Of a stretch of 64,000 bases of DNA, positions 6,941 to 16,119 are shown piece after piece (the first letter of the stretch is position 1; each line of letters begins with the position of its first letter). Position numbers and translations under genes: made by a program. The stretch lies in NCBI GenBank assembly GCA_963730165.1, contig CAVSQS010000001.1:62001-126000 (forward strand), in the 5' to 3' direction. This DNA is from DASSQJ01 sp963730165 (GTDB lineage: Bacteria > Actinomycetota > Actinomycetes > Actinomycetales > Dermatophilaceae). The notes beneath the pieces were generated by a model, which did not search any database, was not told where the DNA came from, and saw nothing but the letters and a program-made list of their open reading frames with translations.

Positions 6941-7878
6941 GCCCGAGCACACCGCCCACCGCCCGTCCCCCCGTCCTGCGGGCCGCCCAGGTGCGGTGCG
7001 AGGCGGATGAGGCGTTCGCCGCGTTCACCGAGCGCATCGGCGCGTGGTGGCCCCTTCCGACGCACAGCGTCTTCGGTGACCGCGCGGGCGGGGTCGGATT
7101 CGACCGCGGCCGGCTCGTCGAGCGTTCCGTCGATGGTGAGGAGTCGGTGTGGGGCGAGGTGCTCGCCTGGGAGCCGCCGCACCGCCTCGTCGTGACGTGG
7201 CACCCCGGGCGCGGAGCCGGGGAGGCGAGCGAGGTCGAGGTCCGCTTCCTCCCCGACGCGGACGGTACCCGCGTCGAGGTCGAGCACCGCGGGTGGGAGC
7301 GCTTCGGCGAGAGCGCGATGCTGCGTCGTCGCGGCTATGTCGGGCCCGGTGCGTGGGGTCACGTCCTCGACCACTTCGCCGACGTCGCCGAGCCGCGTGG
7401 CGACGGCCCCGACCTCGCGGCGCTCGGCGCGGCCTACGAGGCCTTCTTCGCCGAGGCCGAGGCGGGCGGCTTCGGCCCGCCCACGCCGGGGGAGTGGGAT
7501 GCGCGCCAGGTCCTCGCCCACGTTGCCCTCAACGACCTCGCGATGACGGCGGTCGCCCACGCGCTCGTGCACGGCCACACCGACCTCGAGTTCGGCAACC
7601 TGCTCTGCCAGGACCCGGAGGTGCTGGCGGCCGAGATCGCCCGCAGCGCCGACCTCGGCGAGCAGGTGGCCAGAGGTCGCGCCCTGGCCGCGGTGGCCGT
7701 GGCCGCGGTCGGAAGGCTCGACGAGGCGCAGCGCGGCGCGCCCGTGCACTGCGTGCTCCACCACGACGGCGAGGTCGCGCTCGACGACACGTGGCCGTGG
7801 GAGCGGCTCGCGGTCGAGGCGCAGGCAGGGGTCCACCTGCCGGCGCACACGGGGCAGCTGGCCGACCTGCGGGGGTGA
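6937..7878 (+). CDS. AHSA1/SRPBCC protein fused to a DinB-like domain
   Basis: A 313-residue two-domain protein. Residues 8-140 form an AHSA1-type SRPBCC domain (FAAFTERIGAWWPLPTHSVF, then HRLVVTWHPG and VEVEHRGWERFGE), a hydrophobic-cavity fold. Residues 155-313 resemble a DinB or maleylpyruvate-isomerase-like four-helix bundle, with His residues in ARQVLAHVALNDLAM and the C-terminal HLPAHTGQLADL that could bind metal. The substrate is unknown. It is translationally coupled to the ArsR regulator, which probably controls it. Confidence 0.78.
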   Translation: MSPSTPPTARPPVLRAAQVRCEADEAFAAFTERIGAWWPLPTHSVFGDRAGGVGFDRGRLVERSVDGEESVWGEVLAWEPPHRLVVTWHPGRGAGEASEVEVRFLPDADGTRVEVEHRGWERFGESAMLRRRGYVGPGAWGHVLDHFADVAEPRGDGPDLAALGAAYEAFFAEAEAGGFGPPTPGEWDARQVLAHVALNDLAMTAVAHALVHGHTDLEFGNLLCQDPEVLAAEIARSADLGEQVARGRALAAVAVAAVGRLDEAQRGAPVHCVLHHDGEVALDDTWPWERLAVEAQAGVHLPAHTGQLADLRG

Positions 7879-7881
7879 GCC

Positions 7882-9107
7882 TCAGGTGCGGGCGCGTGCC
7901 TCCTCGCCGACCCGAACGAGGCCCGGACCCAGGCGCGAGGCGAGCACGAGCTGAGGCACGACGACGAGCAGGAGCAGGCCCCACAGGGCCGACCAGGAGC
8001 CGGTGACGTCCTGCACCGCCCCCATCGTCGCCGGCCCGGCCGAGGCGATGGTGTAGCCGAGGAGGAAGCCCATCGCGGTGAGCCGGGCGCTGTCGCGCGG
8101 GGTGACGCTGAAGCGGACGATGAGCCCGAGCCCGAGCGCGAAGGCGCCGCCCTGGCCGGCCCCGAGCAGCACCGCCCACAGCCACGGGGCCGCCGCGGGC
8201 ACGAGCCACACGCCGAGGATCCCCAGGCCGGAGATCGCCGTCGCCGAGACGGCGAGCACCCGCCCGTCGGTGACCCGGTCGAGCAGGGTGGGTGCGACCA
8301 GGCCCGAGACGAACTGGGTCCCGGCGAAGACGGACATGAGCAGCCCGGCCGCGGTGGCGCTCCACCCGCGCGACTCGTACGTCGGGGCCACCCAGGCGAG
8401 CGCGGAGTAGAAGGCCCAGGACTGGCAGACGAGGTACCCCGAGAGCAGCCAGGCGGTCCGGCTGCGCCACGGGAGTGCGTGCGAGACGTCGACCGCCTCC
8501 GCGACCGGCACCGTGTGCCGGCGCAGCCGACGCGACACCGGGAGCCAGGCGAGCACGGCGAGGCCTGCGAGCGGTGCCCAGGCGAGGAGCGAGGCCGACC
8601 ACCCGCCGAGGAGCGTCGCGAGGGGCACCGCCGTGGCCGACGCCAGGGCGGCCATCGACATCATCGTGAACATCACCAGACCGGTGCCGAAGCCGGAGCG
8701 GGTGGGGGGAACACCGCCTTGACGACGCCGGGCAGGAGGGTGCCGGCCAGCGCGATGCCGGCCCCGGCGACCAACGTCCCGGCGTAGAGCGACCACACCT
8801 GCCCCCCGCCGAGCCCACGGAGGGTCACGCCGACGAGGACCAGCGTGGCACCGGCCCCGACCGTGCTGGCGGCCCCGAACCGCCGGGCAGCCTGGTTGGC
8901 CACCGGTGCGAGCAGGCCCATGCAGAGCACGGGCACGGTGGTGAGCACCCCCATCCACGCGCTGGACAGGCCGAGGTCGGCCCGGATCGTCTCGGCGAGC
9001 GGGGGGAGGCTGGCCATGAGCGTCCGGAGGTTCGCCGCGACGAGGACGAGCCCGGTGACGACGGCCCACGGCGGTCTCGTCCGCGGTGGTGCGGCTCCGG
9101 CGGTCAT
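7882..9107 (-). pseudogene. MFS transporter (CynX/NimT-like), frameshifted
   Basis: The two halves of one 12-helix MFS exporter lie in different frames. The N-terminal half starts at ATG 9107 (MTAGAAPPRT, then LVLVAANLRTLMASLPPL, typical of the cyanate/2-nitroimidazole transporter family) and runs to about 8705. The C-terminal half (GFGTGLVMFTMMSMAAL onward) continues in the other frame to 7882. The switch falls in a run of six C on the coding strand (6 G at 8704-8709 on +). A seventh base would restore GVVKAVFPPTRSGFGTG without loss. Either the gene is inactive or phase-variable, or the run was miscounted in the assembly. A full protein would have about 408 residues. Confidence 0.8.
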
Positions 9108-9140
9108 GGTGCGGTCACCGCGGCATCCTCGCACCGCCGT

Positions 9141-10232
9141 TCACGGCAGGTGCGACTCGGGGACGGCCTGCAGTGCCTCGTCGTCGTCGAGCCCGGCGAC
9201 GACGAGGAGGTCGACGACCATGGAGCGGACCTGGCCACGGATCATCTCCCCGGACAGCCCGGAGCCCTCGACCCGCGCCGAGCGGGCTGCCACGCGCTGG
9301 AGCCCGGCCCGCCCGGCCGCCGGCTGCTCGTGCTCGTCGAGGACGCGGGCCAGGTCGTCCGCGGCCTCCGCGAGCTCGACGAGCAACGCGACGTAGCGCG
9401 CGGGTACCGGCTCCTCACGACGGACCGCGACGAGCGCGCGGCGGGAGAGCACCCGCAGGTTGCGGACACACCGGTCGAGCGGTCCGACGAGCTCGGAGGC
9501 CGCCACGGCCTGCGAGCGGTGCCGGCGCAGCAGCGGGGACTGGCGCACCACGGCCACGCCTTCGGCGGCGGCCAGGCGCAGCTCGGAGAGCGACTGCTCG
9601 AGGGACCGTGCGGACTCCAGGGCGGCCGCGGCGAGCTCCCGGTCGCGTGCGTCGAGCCCCTGGGCGACCTCGCGCAGCACCGTGGCCACCCGGCGCACCG
9701 TCCGGGCGGCCTGGGCGCGCGGGCGGCCCAGGGGCGTGGTGGGGGCGAGTGTCCCGATGACGATCGCCACGGCGCCTCCGACGAGCGCATCGACCCAGCG
9801 GGAGATCCCCTCGCCGGTCGTCGCGACGAAGGCGACGATGAAGACGGCCTGGACCCCCGCCTGCATGACGAGCAGCTGGCCCGAGGAGATGACGACGGCG
9901 ATCGCCATGGCGGCGACGACGACGAGGGCCATCTGCCAGGCGCCGCTTCCGAGCAGGATGACGATGACGTCGCCGACGAGCACGCCGATCGCGACGCCCA
10001 CCGCGACCTCCACGATCCGCCGGAGTCGCTGGCCGTAGCTGAGGCCGAGGCCGAGGATCGCGGTCACGGGGGCGAAGAAGGGCTGCTCGTGGTGGAGGAC
10101 GTTGCGGGCCAGGTACCAGGAGAGGAGCACCGCCACCCCGATCTGGGCGAGCATCGCCCACCGGTCGCGCAGCCGCAGCAGACCCCGGCGCAGCATCGCG
10201 TGCACCGCCTCGAGGCGTGCGGAGACGCTCAC
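9141..10232 (-). CDS. FUSC/aromatic-acid-exporter-like membrane protein
   Basis: A 363-residue protein. The N-terminal half has about six membrane helices (25-170) with the FUSC-type pattern ALLSWYLARNVLHHEQPFFAPVTAILGLG and GQRLRRIVEVAVGVAIG. The C-terminal half is a soluble helical domain. FUSC proteins include aromatic-acid and other efflux pumps; the substrate is unknown. GTG 10232 is chosen because it overlaps the stop of the upstream kinase gene (GTGA) and begins just before the conserved region. Confidence 0.82.
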   Translation of the reverse strand: MSVSARLEAVHAMLRRGLLRLRDRWAMLAQIGVAVLLSWYLARNVLHHEQPFFAPVTAILGLGLSYGQRLRRIVEVAVGVAIGVLVGDVIVILLGSGAWQMALVVVAAMAIAVVISSGQLLVMQAGVQAVFIVAFVATTGEGISRWVDALVGGAVAIVIGTLAPTTPLGRPRAQAARTVRRVATVLREVAQGLDARDRELAAAALESARSLEQSLSELRLAAAEGVAVVRQSPLLRRHRSQAVAASELVGPLDRCVRNLRVLSRRALVAVRREEPVPARYVALLVELAEAADDLARVLDEHEQPAAGRAGLQRVAARSARVEGSGLSGEMIRGQVRSMVVDLLVVAGLDDDEALQAVPESHLP

Positions 10233-10837
10233 GGCCACCGCCGGAGGACGGGAACCGGGCCGTCGGTGCTGACGACGAGGTCGGCCGTCCCGGCCGGGTG
10301 GTGCCGGGCCAGCAGCGCCTCCTCCTGACCGGCCCAGCGCTCCCAGTGCGGCGCGTAGATCTCGCCGTCGCGCGCGAGGGCGCGCTGGCGACGCACCGGG
10401 TCCGCGGCCTCGACCCAGACCCGGACCGCGGCGTGGCGGGCCGGCCCGGGGGCGAGGGCGCCACAGCCCTCGAGGACGAGGACCGGGACGGCGGGCACCT
10501 GACGTCGCGCGCCCCACTCACCCCTGGCCCAGTCCCACACGGGGTGCGACGCCGGCTCCCCCCGCGAGAGGGGCTCGAGGACCTGCTCGGTGACCAGCCG
10601 CACGCCTTCGGCCAGGCCGTCCCAGCCTGGGTACACCTCGTCGAGGCGGACGACAGGGCAGCCGAGTCGGCGGGCCACGGCCTCGGCGAACCCGGTCTTC
10701 CCCGCGCCACTGCGCCCGTCGACCGAGACGACGACGGTGTGCCCCGTGCGCGGGAGCGCCCGGCGGGCGGCGGCGGCGACCGCCTCGACCGCCCCGGCCC
10801 CGGGGTCGACGGCCGGCTCGACCGGCGGATGGCCCAT
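10229..10837 (-). CDS. Uridine-kinase-like P-loop NTPase
   Basis: A 202-residue P-loop protein. The Walker A motif is in VVSVDGRSGAGKTGFAEAVARRLG (about 31-54), followed by VRLDEVYPGWDGL, the acceptor-site motif of the uridine/panthothenate kinase-like group, and a Walker B-like VPVLVLEGCGAL. Probably an ATP-dependent kinase of a small molecule; the true substrate is not known. ATG 10837 lies 7 nt from a -10 box (TACGAT) that faces the hisF -10 in a shared 33-base intergenic region. Coupled by GTGA to the FUSC gene downstream. Confidence 0.78.
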   Translation of the reverse strand: MGHPPVEPAVDPGAGAVEAVAAAARRALPRTGHTVVVSVDGRSGAGKTGFAEAVARRLGCPVVRLDEVYPGWDGLAEGVRLVTEQVLEPLSRGEPASHPVWDWARGEWGARRQVPAVPVLVLEGCGALAPGPARHAAVRVWVEAADPVRRQRALARDGEIYAPHWERWAGQEEALLARHHPAGTADLVVSTDGPVPVLRRWP

Positions 10838-10844
10838 GGCCGCG

Positions 10845-10864
10845 ATCGTAGTGCTGGCTAGAGT
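10845..10864. promoter_or_regulatory. Divergent leaderless promoters of the kinase gene and hisF
   Basis: On the minus strand TACGAT (10850 to 10845) ends 7 nt before ATG 10837. On the plus strand TAGAGT (10859-10864) ends 6 nt before ATG 10871. Both genes would have leaderless mRNAs, starting from one 33-bp region. Confidence 0.5.
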
Positions 10865-10870
10865 CGGCGC

Positions 10871-11644
10871 ATGTCGGTCGCCGTGCGCGTCATCCCGTGC
10901 CTCGACGTCGACGCCGGGCGCGTCGTCAAGGGGGTCAACTTCCGCGGCCTGCGCGACGCCGGCGACCCCGTCGAGCTGGCCCGCCGCTACGGCGAGCAGG
11001 GCGCCGACGAGCTGACCTTCCTCGACGTCACGGCGAGCAGCGGTGCTCGCCAGACGATGTACGACGTCGTGGCCCGCACGGCCGAGGAGGTGTTCATCCC
11101 GCTCACCGTGGGCGGGGGCGTGCGGAGCGTCGAGGACGTCGACCGGCTGCTGCGGGCGGGGGCCGACAAGGTGAGCGTCAACACGGCGGCCATCGACCGT
11201 CCCGAGCTCATCGCCGAGACCGCCGACCGCTTCGGGGCCCAGGTGCTCGTCCTCTCGGCCGACGTCCGTCGCCGCCGCGATGCGGGCGGCCGGCTCGTCG
11301 GGGGGTTCGAGGTGACGACGCACGGGGGACGTGAGGGCACCGGGATCGACGCGGTCGAGTGGTGCGCGCGGGCGGAGACCCTCGGGGCCGGGGAGATCCT
11401 GCTCAACTCGATGGACGCCGACGGCACCCGTGACGGGTTCGACCTCGAGCTGATCGGTCTCGTGCGGGCCGCGGTGTCGGTCCCGGTCGTCGCCAGCGGC
11501 GGGGCCGGCGTGGCTGCTCACTTCCCCCCTGCGGTCGCCGCGGGGGCCGACGCCGTCCTCGCTGCGAGTGTCTTCCACTTCGGCCACCTGACGATCGGCG
11601 AGGTCAAGGAGGCGCTGGCGTCCGCCGGCCTGCCCGTCAGGTGA
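10871..11644 (+). CDS. hisF: Imidazole glycerol phosphate synthase cyclase subunit
   Basis: With HisH, converts PRFAR and glutamine-derived ammonia to imidazole glycerol phosphate and AICAR. The 257-residue TIM barrel shows the catalytic Asp of VIPCLDVDAGRVVKGVNF (about residue 12), the phosphate-binding loops GGGVRS and ASGGAG, and the second catalytic Asp in LLNSMDADGTRDGFD (about 130-136 region). hisH is not in this window, so histidine genes are split into several loci. The ATG lies 6 nt after a -10 box. Confidence 0.96.
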   Translation: MSVAVRVIPCLDVDAGRVVKGVNFRGLRDAGDPVELARRYGEQGADELTFLDVTASSGARQTMYDVVARTAEEVFIPLTVGGGVRSVEDVDRLLRAGADKVSVNTAAIDRPELIAETADRFGAQVLVLSADVRRRRDAGGRLVGGFEVTTHGGREGTGIDAVEWCARAETLGAGEILLNSMDADGTRDGFDLELIGLVRAAVSVPVVASGGAGVAAHFPPAVAAGADAVLAASVFHFGHLTIGEVKEALASAGLPVR

Positions 11645-11659
11645 CCCGGCGCGGTCCGC

Positions 11660-12313
11660 TCAGGAGAGCCCGAGGTCGGCCGTGCGCAGTGCCTCGACGT
11701 CCTCGGGGGCGCCGTCGAGCTCGACGTCGGCGACGCGCATCCGCCCGTACGCGAGCAGGAGCAGCTCGACGGGCTCGCCCGAGATCGTGACGACCCGGCC
11801 CGCGGGCCCGGCCTCGACGGGTTCCCGGCCGGGTGCGACGAGGCGCACGCCGACCGGGGAGCGCCGGAACATCAGGGCCGCGGACCGGCGCAGGGTCTCG
11901 AACCCCGCCCGGGCGGTCCGCTCCGGCACCTCCCGGCGGGGCCCGACGTGGCCGTCGCCGCGCAGGACGTCCTCATGGTGGACGATCATCTCGACGGTGT
12001 TGACGACCGCATCGACGGCCCCGATCCGGGCCGGCGACCAGATCGGCGGACCGGTTCGGACGGTCCGGACCAGCTCCTCCCAGTCCCCGGCGGCCACCGA
12101 CGACTGCTCGCGCTCGAGCCGTCCGGCGAGGGCCGGGACGACGATGCCCGCGGCCAGGTCGGGACGCCTCTCGCGCAGGACGAGGTGGGCTGCCAGCTCA
12201 CGGGCGCGCCACGGGTCGCAGAGGGTCGGGGCGTCCGGGCCCACCTCGAGGAGGGTGTCGCAGAGGGCCTCGCGCTCGGCACGGGCGACGGAGACGGTGG
12301 AGTGGCTCGACAT
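11660..12313 (-). CDS. TIGR03085-family metal-binding protein (DinB-like)
   Basis: A 217-residue protein of the actinobacterial TIGR03085 family, recognised by REALCDTLLEVGPDAPTLCDPWRARELAAHLVLRERRPD near the N-terminus. The His of AAHL and of MIVHHEDV (about 109-113) fit the metal-binding bundle of the maleylpyruvate-isomerase/DinB superfamily. The function is unknown, possibly a mycothiol-dependent enzyme. It converges on hisF with only 15 bases between the stops. Confidence 0.85.
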   Translation of the reverse strand: MSSHSTVSVARAEREALCDTLLEVGPDAPTLCDPWRARELAAHLVLRERRPDLAAGIVVPALAGRLEREQSSVAAGDWEELVRTVRTGPPIWSPARIGAVDAVVNTVEMIVHHEDVLRGDGHVGPRREVPERTARAGFETLRRSAALMFRRSPVGVRLVAPGREPVEAGPAGRVVTISGEPVELLLLAYGRMRVADVELDGAPEDVEALRTADLGLS

Positions 12314-12455
12314 GGACCCATCATCGCCTCCACGACGGCCGGCCGGTGCCGCAGCGGTCGGTGCCCGTACCGCTGTCACAAAAGGGGGCCCGGATCGACC
12401 GTCCGGGGCGCGGCCCGCTGCCGGCGCCGGGCGGCGGACCCGGCAGAATGACCTG

Positions 12456-12839
12456 GTGCCCACGCCCACCACCCCGGACGCCGTCCTCGACCCCGCCGTC
12501 GCTGCTCGCCTCAAGCGTGACGAGCACGGCCTCGTCGCCGCCGTCGTCCAGCAGCACGACTCCGGCGAGGTGCTCATGCTCGGCTGGATGGACGACGAGG
12601 CGCTGCGCCGCACCCTCAGCGAGGGCCGGGTCACTTTCTGGTCGAGGAGTCGCGGTGAGTACTGGCGCAAGGGCGACACCTCCGGTCACGTCCAGCACGT
12701 CCGCTCGGTGGCGCTGGACTGCGACGGCGACGCCGTCCTCGTCCGGGTCGACCAGGTCGGTGCCGCGTGCCACACCGGCGACCGGACCTGCTTCGACGCC
12801 GGCGACCTCGGCGCCGTCGTGGGGGAGGGCCGCGCGTGA
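12456..12839 (+). CDS. hisI: Phosphoribosyl-AMP cyclohydrolase
   Basis: Third step of histidine synthesis: opens the adenine ring of phosphoribosyl-AMP. The 127-residue zinc enzyme is the single-domain HisI, with HisE separate at 5002. The signatures are LMLGWMDDEALRRTL, TFWSRSRGEYWRKGDTSGH, and the zinc- and magnesium-binding LDCDGDAVLVRVDQVGAACHTGDRTCF (the Cys residues are visible). GTG 12456 is 6 nt after a CAGAAT -10-like box. Its stop overlaps the trpE start (GTGA), linking the last common histidine step to tryptophan synthesis. Confidence 0.96.
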   Translation: MPTPTTPDAVLDPAVAARLKRDEHGLVAAVVQQHDSGEVLMLGWMDDEALRRTLSEGRVTFWSRSRGEYWRKGDTSGHVQHVRSVALDCDGDAVLVRVDQVGAACHTGDRTCFDAGDLGAVVGEGRA

Positions 12840-14419
12840 CTCCCGGGCCGGTCACGGGGGCCACCCCGGCCGCGGAGACGCCAGATCTCGCCTTCGGGCA
12901 GACCTGGCCCGGTCTCGACGTCTTCGGGGTCCTCGCACGCGACCGGCGCGTCATCCCCGTCGTCCGCCGGCTCATGGGCGACGCCGAGACGCCGGTCGGC
13001 GTCTACCGCAAGCTCGCCGGTGACCGGCCCGGCACCTTCCTCCTCGAGTCCGCCGAGCACGGCGGCGTGTGGTCGCGCTGGTCGATCGTCGGCGCCGCGA
13101 GCCGGGCCACCCTCACCGAGCGTGACGGCGAGGTGCACTGGGTCGGCGAGCCTCCGGTCGGGGTACCGACGACCGGCCCCGCGACCGAGGCGCTGCGCGC
13201 GACGATGGAGGTGCTCGCCACCCCGCCGATCACCGGTCTGCCCCCGCTGACCGGGGGGATGGTGGGTGCGCTGTCGTACGACGTCGTGCGTCGCTGGGAG
13301 CGGGTGCCCGACGAGCTGCCCGACACGCTGGGGCTGCCCGAGCTCGCGATGATGCTGGCCACCGACCTGGCCGTGCTCGACCATGCCGACGGCTCGATCC
13401 TGCTCGTCGCCAACGCGATCAACTACGACGACACCGACGAGCGGGTCGAGCAGGCCTGGGCCGATGCCGTGACACGCCTCGACCGGATGACCGCGGCGCT
13501 CGCCGCCCCGGCGCCGAGCACCGTCGCGCTCGTCGACACCGCGGCCGTCGACGCGTCCCTCGCGCACGTCCGCTCGTCGAGCACCCGGGCTCGCTACGAG
13601 GAGGTCGTCGAGCTCGCCAAGGAGGACATCCGCGCCGGCGAGGTGTTCCAGGTGGTGCTCTCGCAGCGCTTCTCCCTCGACTGCCCGGCCGACCCCCTCG
13701 AGGTCTACCGGGCACTGCGGGCGTCGAACCCCAGCCCGTACATGTACCTGCTCCGCCTCCCCGCGCCCGACGGGTCCGCCTACGCCGTCGTCGGCAGCTC
13801 GCCGGAGGCGCTGGTGCGGGTCACCGGGGAGCGCGCCATCACGCACCCGATCGCGGGCTCCAGGCCACGGGGAAAGACGCCGGAGGACGACGTCCGGCTC
13901 GGCGAGGAGCTCCTCGCCGACCCGAAGGAGCGTGCCGAGCACGTCATGCTCGTCGACCTCGGCCGGAACGACCTGCAGCGGGTCTGCCGGCCCGGCACCG
14001 TCGACGTCGTCGAGTTCATGGCCGTGCGCCGGTACAGCCACGTCATGCACCTCGAGTCGACCGTCGTCGGCGCGACCCGCCCCGGGGTGAGCGCCTACGA
14101 CGTCCTCGCCTCCACCTTCCCCGCCGGGACCCTGTCCGGTGCCCCGAAGCCGCGCGCCCTCGCGCTCATCGAGCGCTACGAGACGAGCCGGCGCGGCATC
14201 TACGGCGGGGTCGTCGGCTACCTCGACTTCCACGGCGACCTCGACATGGCGATCGCCATCCGCACGGCCGTCGTCAAGGAGGGGGTCGCCCACGTCCAGG
14301 CCGGGGCCGGCATCGTCGCCGACTCCGTCCCGGCCCGCGAGCACGAGGAGTGCGTCGCCAAGGCCACCGCCGCGCTGCGGGCCGTCGCGACCGCCGGCGC
14401 GCTGCGGACGGTCACGTGA
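12836..14419 (+). CDS. trpE: Anthranilate synthase component I
   Basis: With the glutaminase TrpG (not in this window), turns chorismate into anthranilate. 527 residues with the anthranilate synthase N-domain (about 45-190) and the chorismate-binding domain (about 250-515). The motifs are IRAGEVFQVVLSQRF, ITHPIAGSRPRGKTPEDD, KERAEHVMLVDLGRNDL and FPAGTLSGAPKPRALALI. The GTG at 12836 within the hisI stop is preferred, because it precedes the conserved region and is translationally coupled. No leader peptide or attenuator is seen upstream, since hisI is directly adjacent. Confidence 0.96.
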   Translation: MTPGPVTGATPAAETPDLAFGQTWPGLDVFGVLARDRRVIPVVRRLMGDAETPVGVYRKLAGDRPGTFLLESAEHGGVWSRWSIVGAASRATLTERDGEVHWVGEPPVGVPTTGPATEALRATMEVLATPPITGLPPLTGGMVGALSYDVVRRWERVPDELPDTLGLPELAMMLATDLAVLDHADGSILLVANAINYDDTDERVEQAWADAVTRLDRMTAALAAPAPSTVALVDTAAVDASLAHVRSSSTRARYEEVVELAKEDIRAGEVFQVVLSQRFSLDCPADPLEVYRALRASNPSPYMYLLRLPAPDGSAYAVVGSSPEALVRVTGERAITHPIAGSRPRGKTPEDDVRLGEELLADPKERAEHVMLVDLGRNDLQRVCRPGTVDVVEFMAVRRYSHVMHLESTVVGATRPGVSAYDVLASTFPAGTLSGAPKPRALALIERYETSRRGIYGGVVGYLDFHGDLDMAIAIRTAVVKEGVAHVQAGAGIVADSVPAREHEECVAKATAALRAVATAGALRTVT

Positions 14420-15018
14420 GGCGCCTGACGGGGAAGGGCCCGGTGGCCCTCCTGGCCCTCCTCGGGGCAGGGGGCCTCCTCGTGTCGGGCCTGAGGCCGT
14501 GGGTCAGTGGTGCGGTCGACGACCCCGTGCTCGGCGCCACGCGGATCAGCGCCACGGGCGCGGAGGTCGCGCCCGGCCTGTCGGCGTTGGCGCTCGTGCT
14601 CGCCGCGGCGGCCGTCGCCGTCGTCGCGACGGGTCGCGTGGCCCGCGCGGTGGCCCTGCTCGTCTGGGCCGCGACGGTCGCTGGGTCCGCGCTGCTCACC
14701 GTCCGGGTGATCGCCGACCCCGCGGGTGTGCTCGGCCCGGTGGCGGCCGCCCGGGTCGGCCGCACCGGGAGCGTGGAGTCGGTCGCCCACGCGACGGCGT
14801 GGCCCTGGGTGGCTCTCGGGGCCCTCGCCCTGGCCCTCGTCGCGCTCGGGGCCGCGGCCAAGGGGTCCCGGGGATGGGCCGGGCCGTCCCGGCGCTACGA
14901 GGTGCCCGGCGCCGAGGAGCACGTCGCAGGGCCCCGCGGCGAGCGCGTCACGAGCGACTGGGACGAGCTGAGCGCCGGTCGTGACCCGACCGACGTGGGC
15001 GAGGACCCGCCGACCTGA
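14416..15018 (+). CDS. Trp-operon-associated membrane protein (TIGR02234)
   Basis: A 200-residue protein with four membrane helices (about 9-28, 52-72, 77-100 and 131-150) and an acidic cytoplasmic tail. Actinobacteria carry a membrane protein of this type between trpE and trpC (M. tuberculosis Rv1610); the family is called Trp biosynthesis-associated and its role is unknown. The GTG start overlaps the trpE stop (GTGA), so the pair is co-translated. Confidence 0.85.
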   Translation: MRRLTGKGPVALLALLGAGGLLVSGLRPWVSGAVDDPVLGATRISATGAEVAPGLSALALVLAAAAVAVVATGRVARAVALLVWAATVAGSALLTVRVIADPAGVLGPVAAARVGRTGSVESVAHATAWPWVALGALALALVALGAAAKGSRGWAGPSRRYEVPGAEEHVAGPRGERVTSDWDELSAGRDPTDVGEDPPT

Positions 15019-15082
15019 CACAATCGACCCCGACCGACCGCACCGCTCTCGTGAGCGGCCGACACCGAGGAAGACACGCGCG

Positions 15083-15310
15083 ATGGACGAGCACGAGGAC
15101 CACGGACACAGCGTCGCCGCCTGGACGGCGGTGACCATCTGCATCGTCGCCGCAGCGGTCATGAGCGTCGCGGTGATCTTCCCGAACGTCTGGCTCTTCG
15201 TCGGCGGCGTCGTCCTCGCCGTCGTCGGTGTCATCGCGGGGAAGGTGCTGTCGATGGCGGGCTACGGTGCCGCCGCCCGCGACCGCGAGAGCACCCCGTC
15301 GGTCCGCTGA
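15083..15310 (+). CDS. HGxxPAAW-family small membrane protein
   Basis: A 75-residue protein with HGHSVAAW near the N-terminus (residues 8-15, a variant of HGxxPAAW) and two membrane helices (about 16-36 and 40-58). Found next to trpC in many actinobacteria, with no known function. ATG 15083 is preceded by GAGGAAG (15067-15073) as ribosome-binding site. The trpC start follows within 10 bases of the stop. Confidence 0.85.
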   Translation: MDEHEDHGHSVAAWTAVTICIVAAAVMSVAVIFPNVWLFVGGVVLAVVGVIAGKVLSMAGYGAAARDRESTPSVR

Positions 15311-15318
15311 CCACCCCC

Positions 15319-16119
15319 GTGTCCACCGTCCTGGACTCCATCGTCGCCGGCGTCCGCGAAGACCTCGCCGTGCGGGAGCGCCACACCCCCCGCGGCGCCC
15401 TCGAGGACGCCGTGCAGGCCTGCCCGCCTGCGCTCGACGCCGAGGCGGCGCTGCGACGGCCGGGTCTGTCCCTCATCGCCGAGGTCAAGCGGTCCAGCCC
15501 GAGCAAGGGAGCCCTCGCGGACATCCCCGACCCGGCCGCGCTCGCCGCCGCGTACGCCGCCGGCGGCGCGACGTGTGTCTCCGTCCTCACCGAGGGCCGG
15601 CGCTTCGGCGGCAGCCTCGAGGACCTCGACGCGGTGCGGGCGGCAGTCGAGGTCCCGGTGCTCCGCAAGGACTTCCTCGTCACCGACTACCAGGTGTGGG
15701 AGGCCCGGGCGCACGGCGCCGACCTCGTGCTGCTCATCGTCGCCGCCCTCGACGACGACACCCTCGGGCGGTTGCTGGCGCGCGCGGGGGAGCTCGGGAT
15801 GACCGCGCTCGTCGAGGTCCACGACGAGGGCGAGACCCAGCGCGCGGTCGACCTCGGTGCCACCGTCATCGGGGTCAACGCGCGCGACCTGCGCACCCTC
15901 GAGGTGCACCCCGACACCTTCTCCCGGCTGCGGCCGCTCATCCCGGCGGAGTGCGTCACGGTCGCCGAGTCGGGGATCGACGGTCCGCAGGACGCCGCGG
16001 CCTACGCGGCCCAGGGCGCCGACGCCGTCCTCGTCGGCGAGGCCCTCGTCCGATCCGGCGACCCCCGGTCGGGGGCCGTCGCCATCGTCGCCGCCGGCGC
16101 CGGGGAGGAGCAGTCGTGA
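15319..16119 (+). CDS. trpC: Indole-3-glycerol-phosphate synthase
   Basis: Closes the indole ring from CdRP. The 266-residue TIM barrel has LIAEVKRSSPSKG (catalytic Lys), VPVLRKDFLVTDYQVWEARAHGAD (second catalytic Lys), TALVEVHDEGE, IGVNARDLRTL and VAESGI, and ends with VLVGEALVRS. GTG 15319 is the only start near the conserved N-terminus. It overlaps the trpB start by four bases (GTGA). Confidence 0.97.
   Translation: MSTVLDSIVAGVREDLAVRERHTPRGALEDAVQACPPALDAEAALRRPGLSLIAEVKRSSPSKGALADIPDPAALAAAYAAGGATCVSVLTEGRRFGGSLEDLDAVRAAVEVPVLRKDFLVTDYQVWEARAHGADLVLLIVAALDDDTLGRLLARAGELGMTALVEVHDEGETQRAVDLGATVIGVNARDLRTLEVHPDTFSRLRPLIPAECVTVAESGIDGPQDAAAYAAQGADAVLVGEALVRSGDPRSGAVAIVAAGAGEEQS

Noticed and set aside
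12320..12455. Possible trp or his attenuator before hisI
   Set aside because: No leader peptide with Trp or His codons and no alternative hairpins could be seen. The hisI start fits a leaderless transcript.
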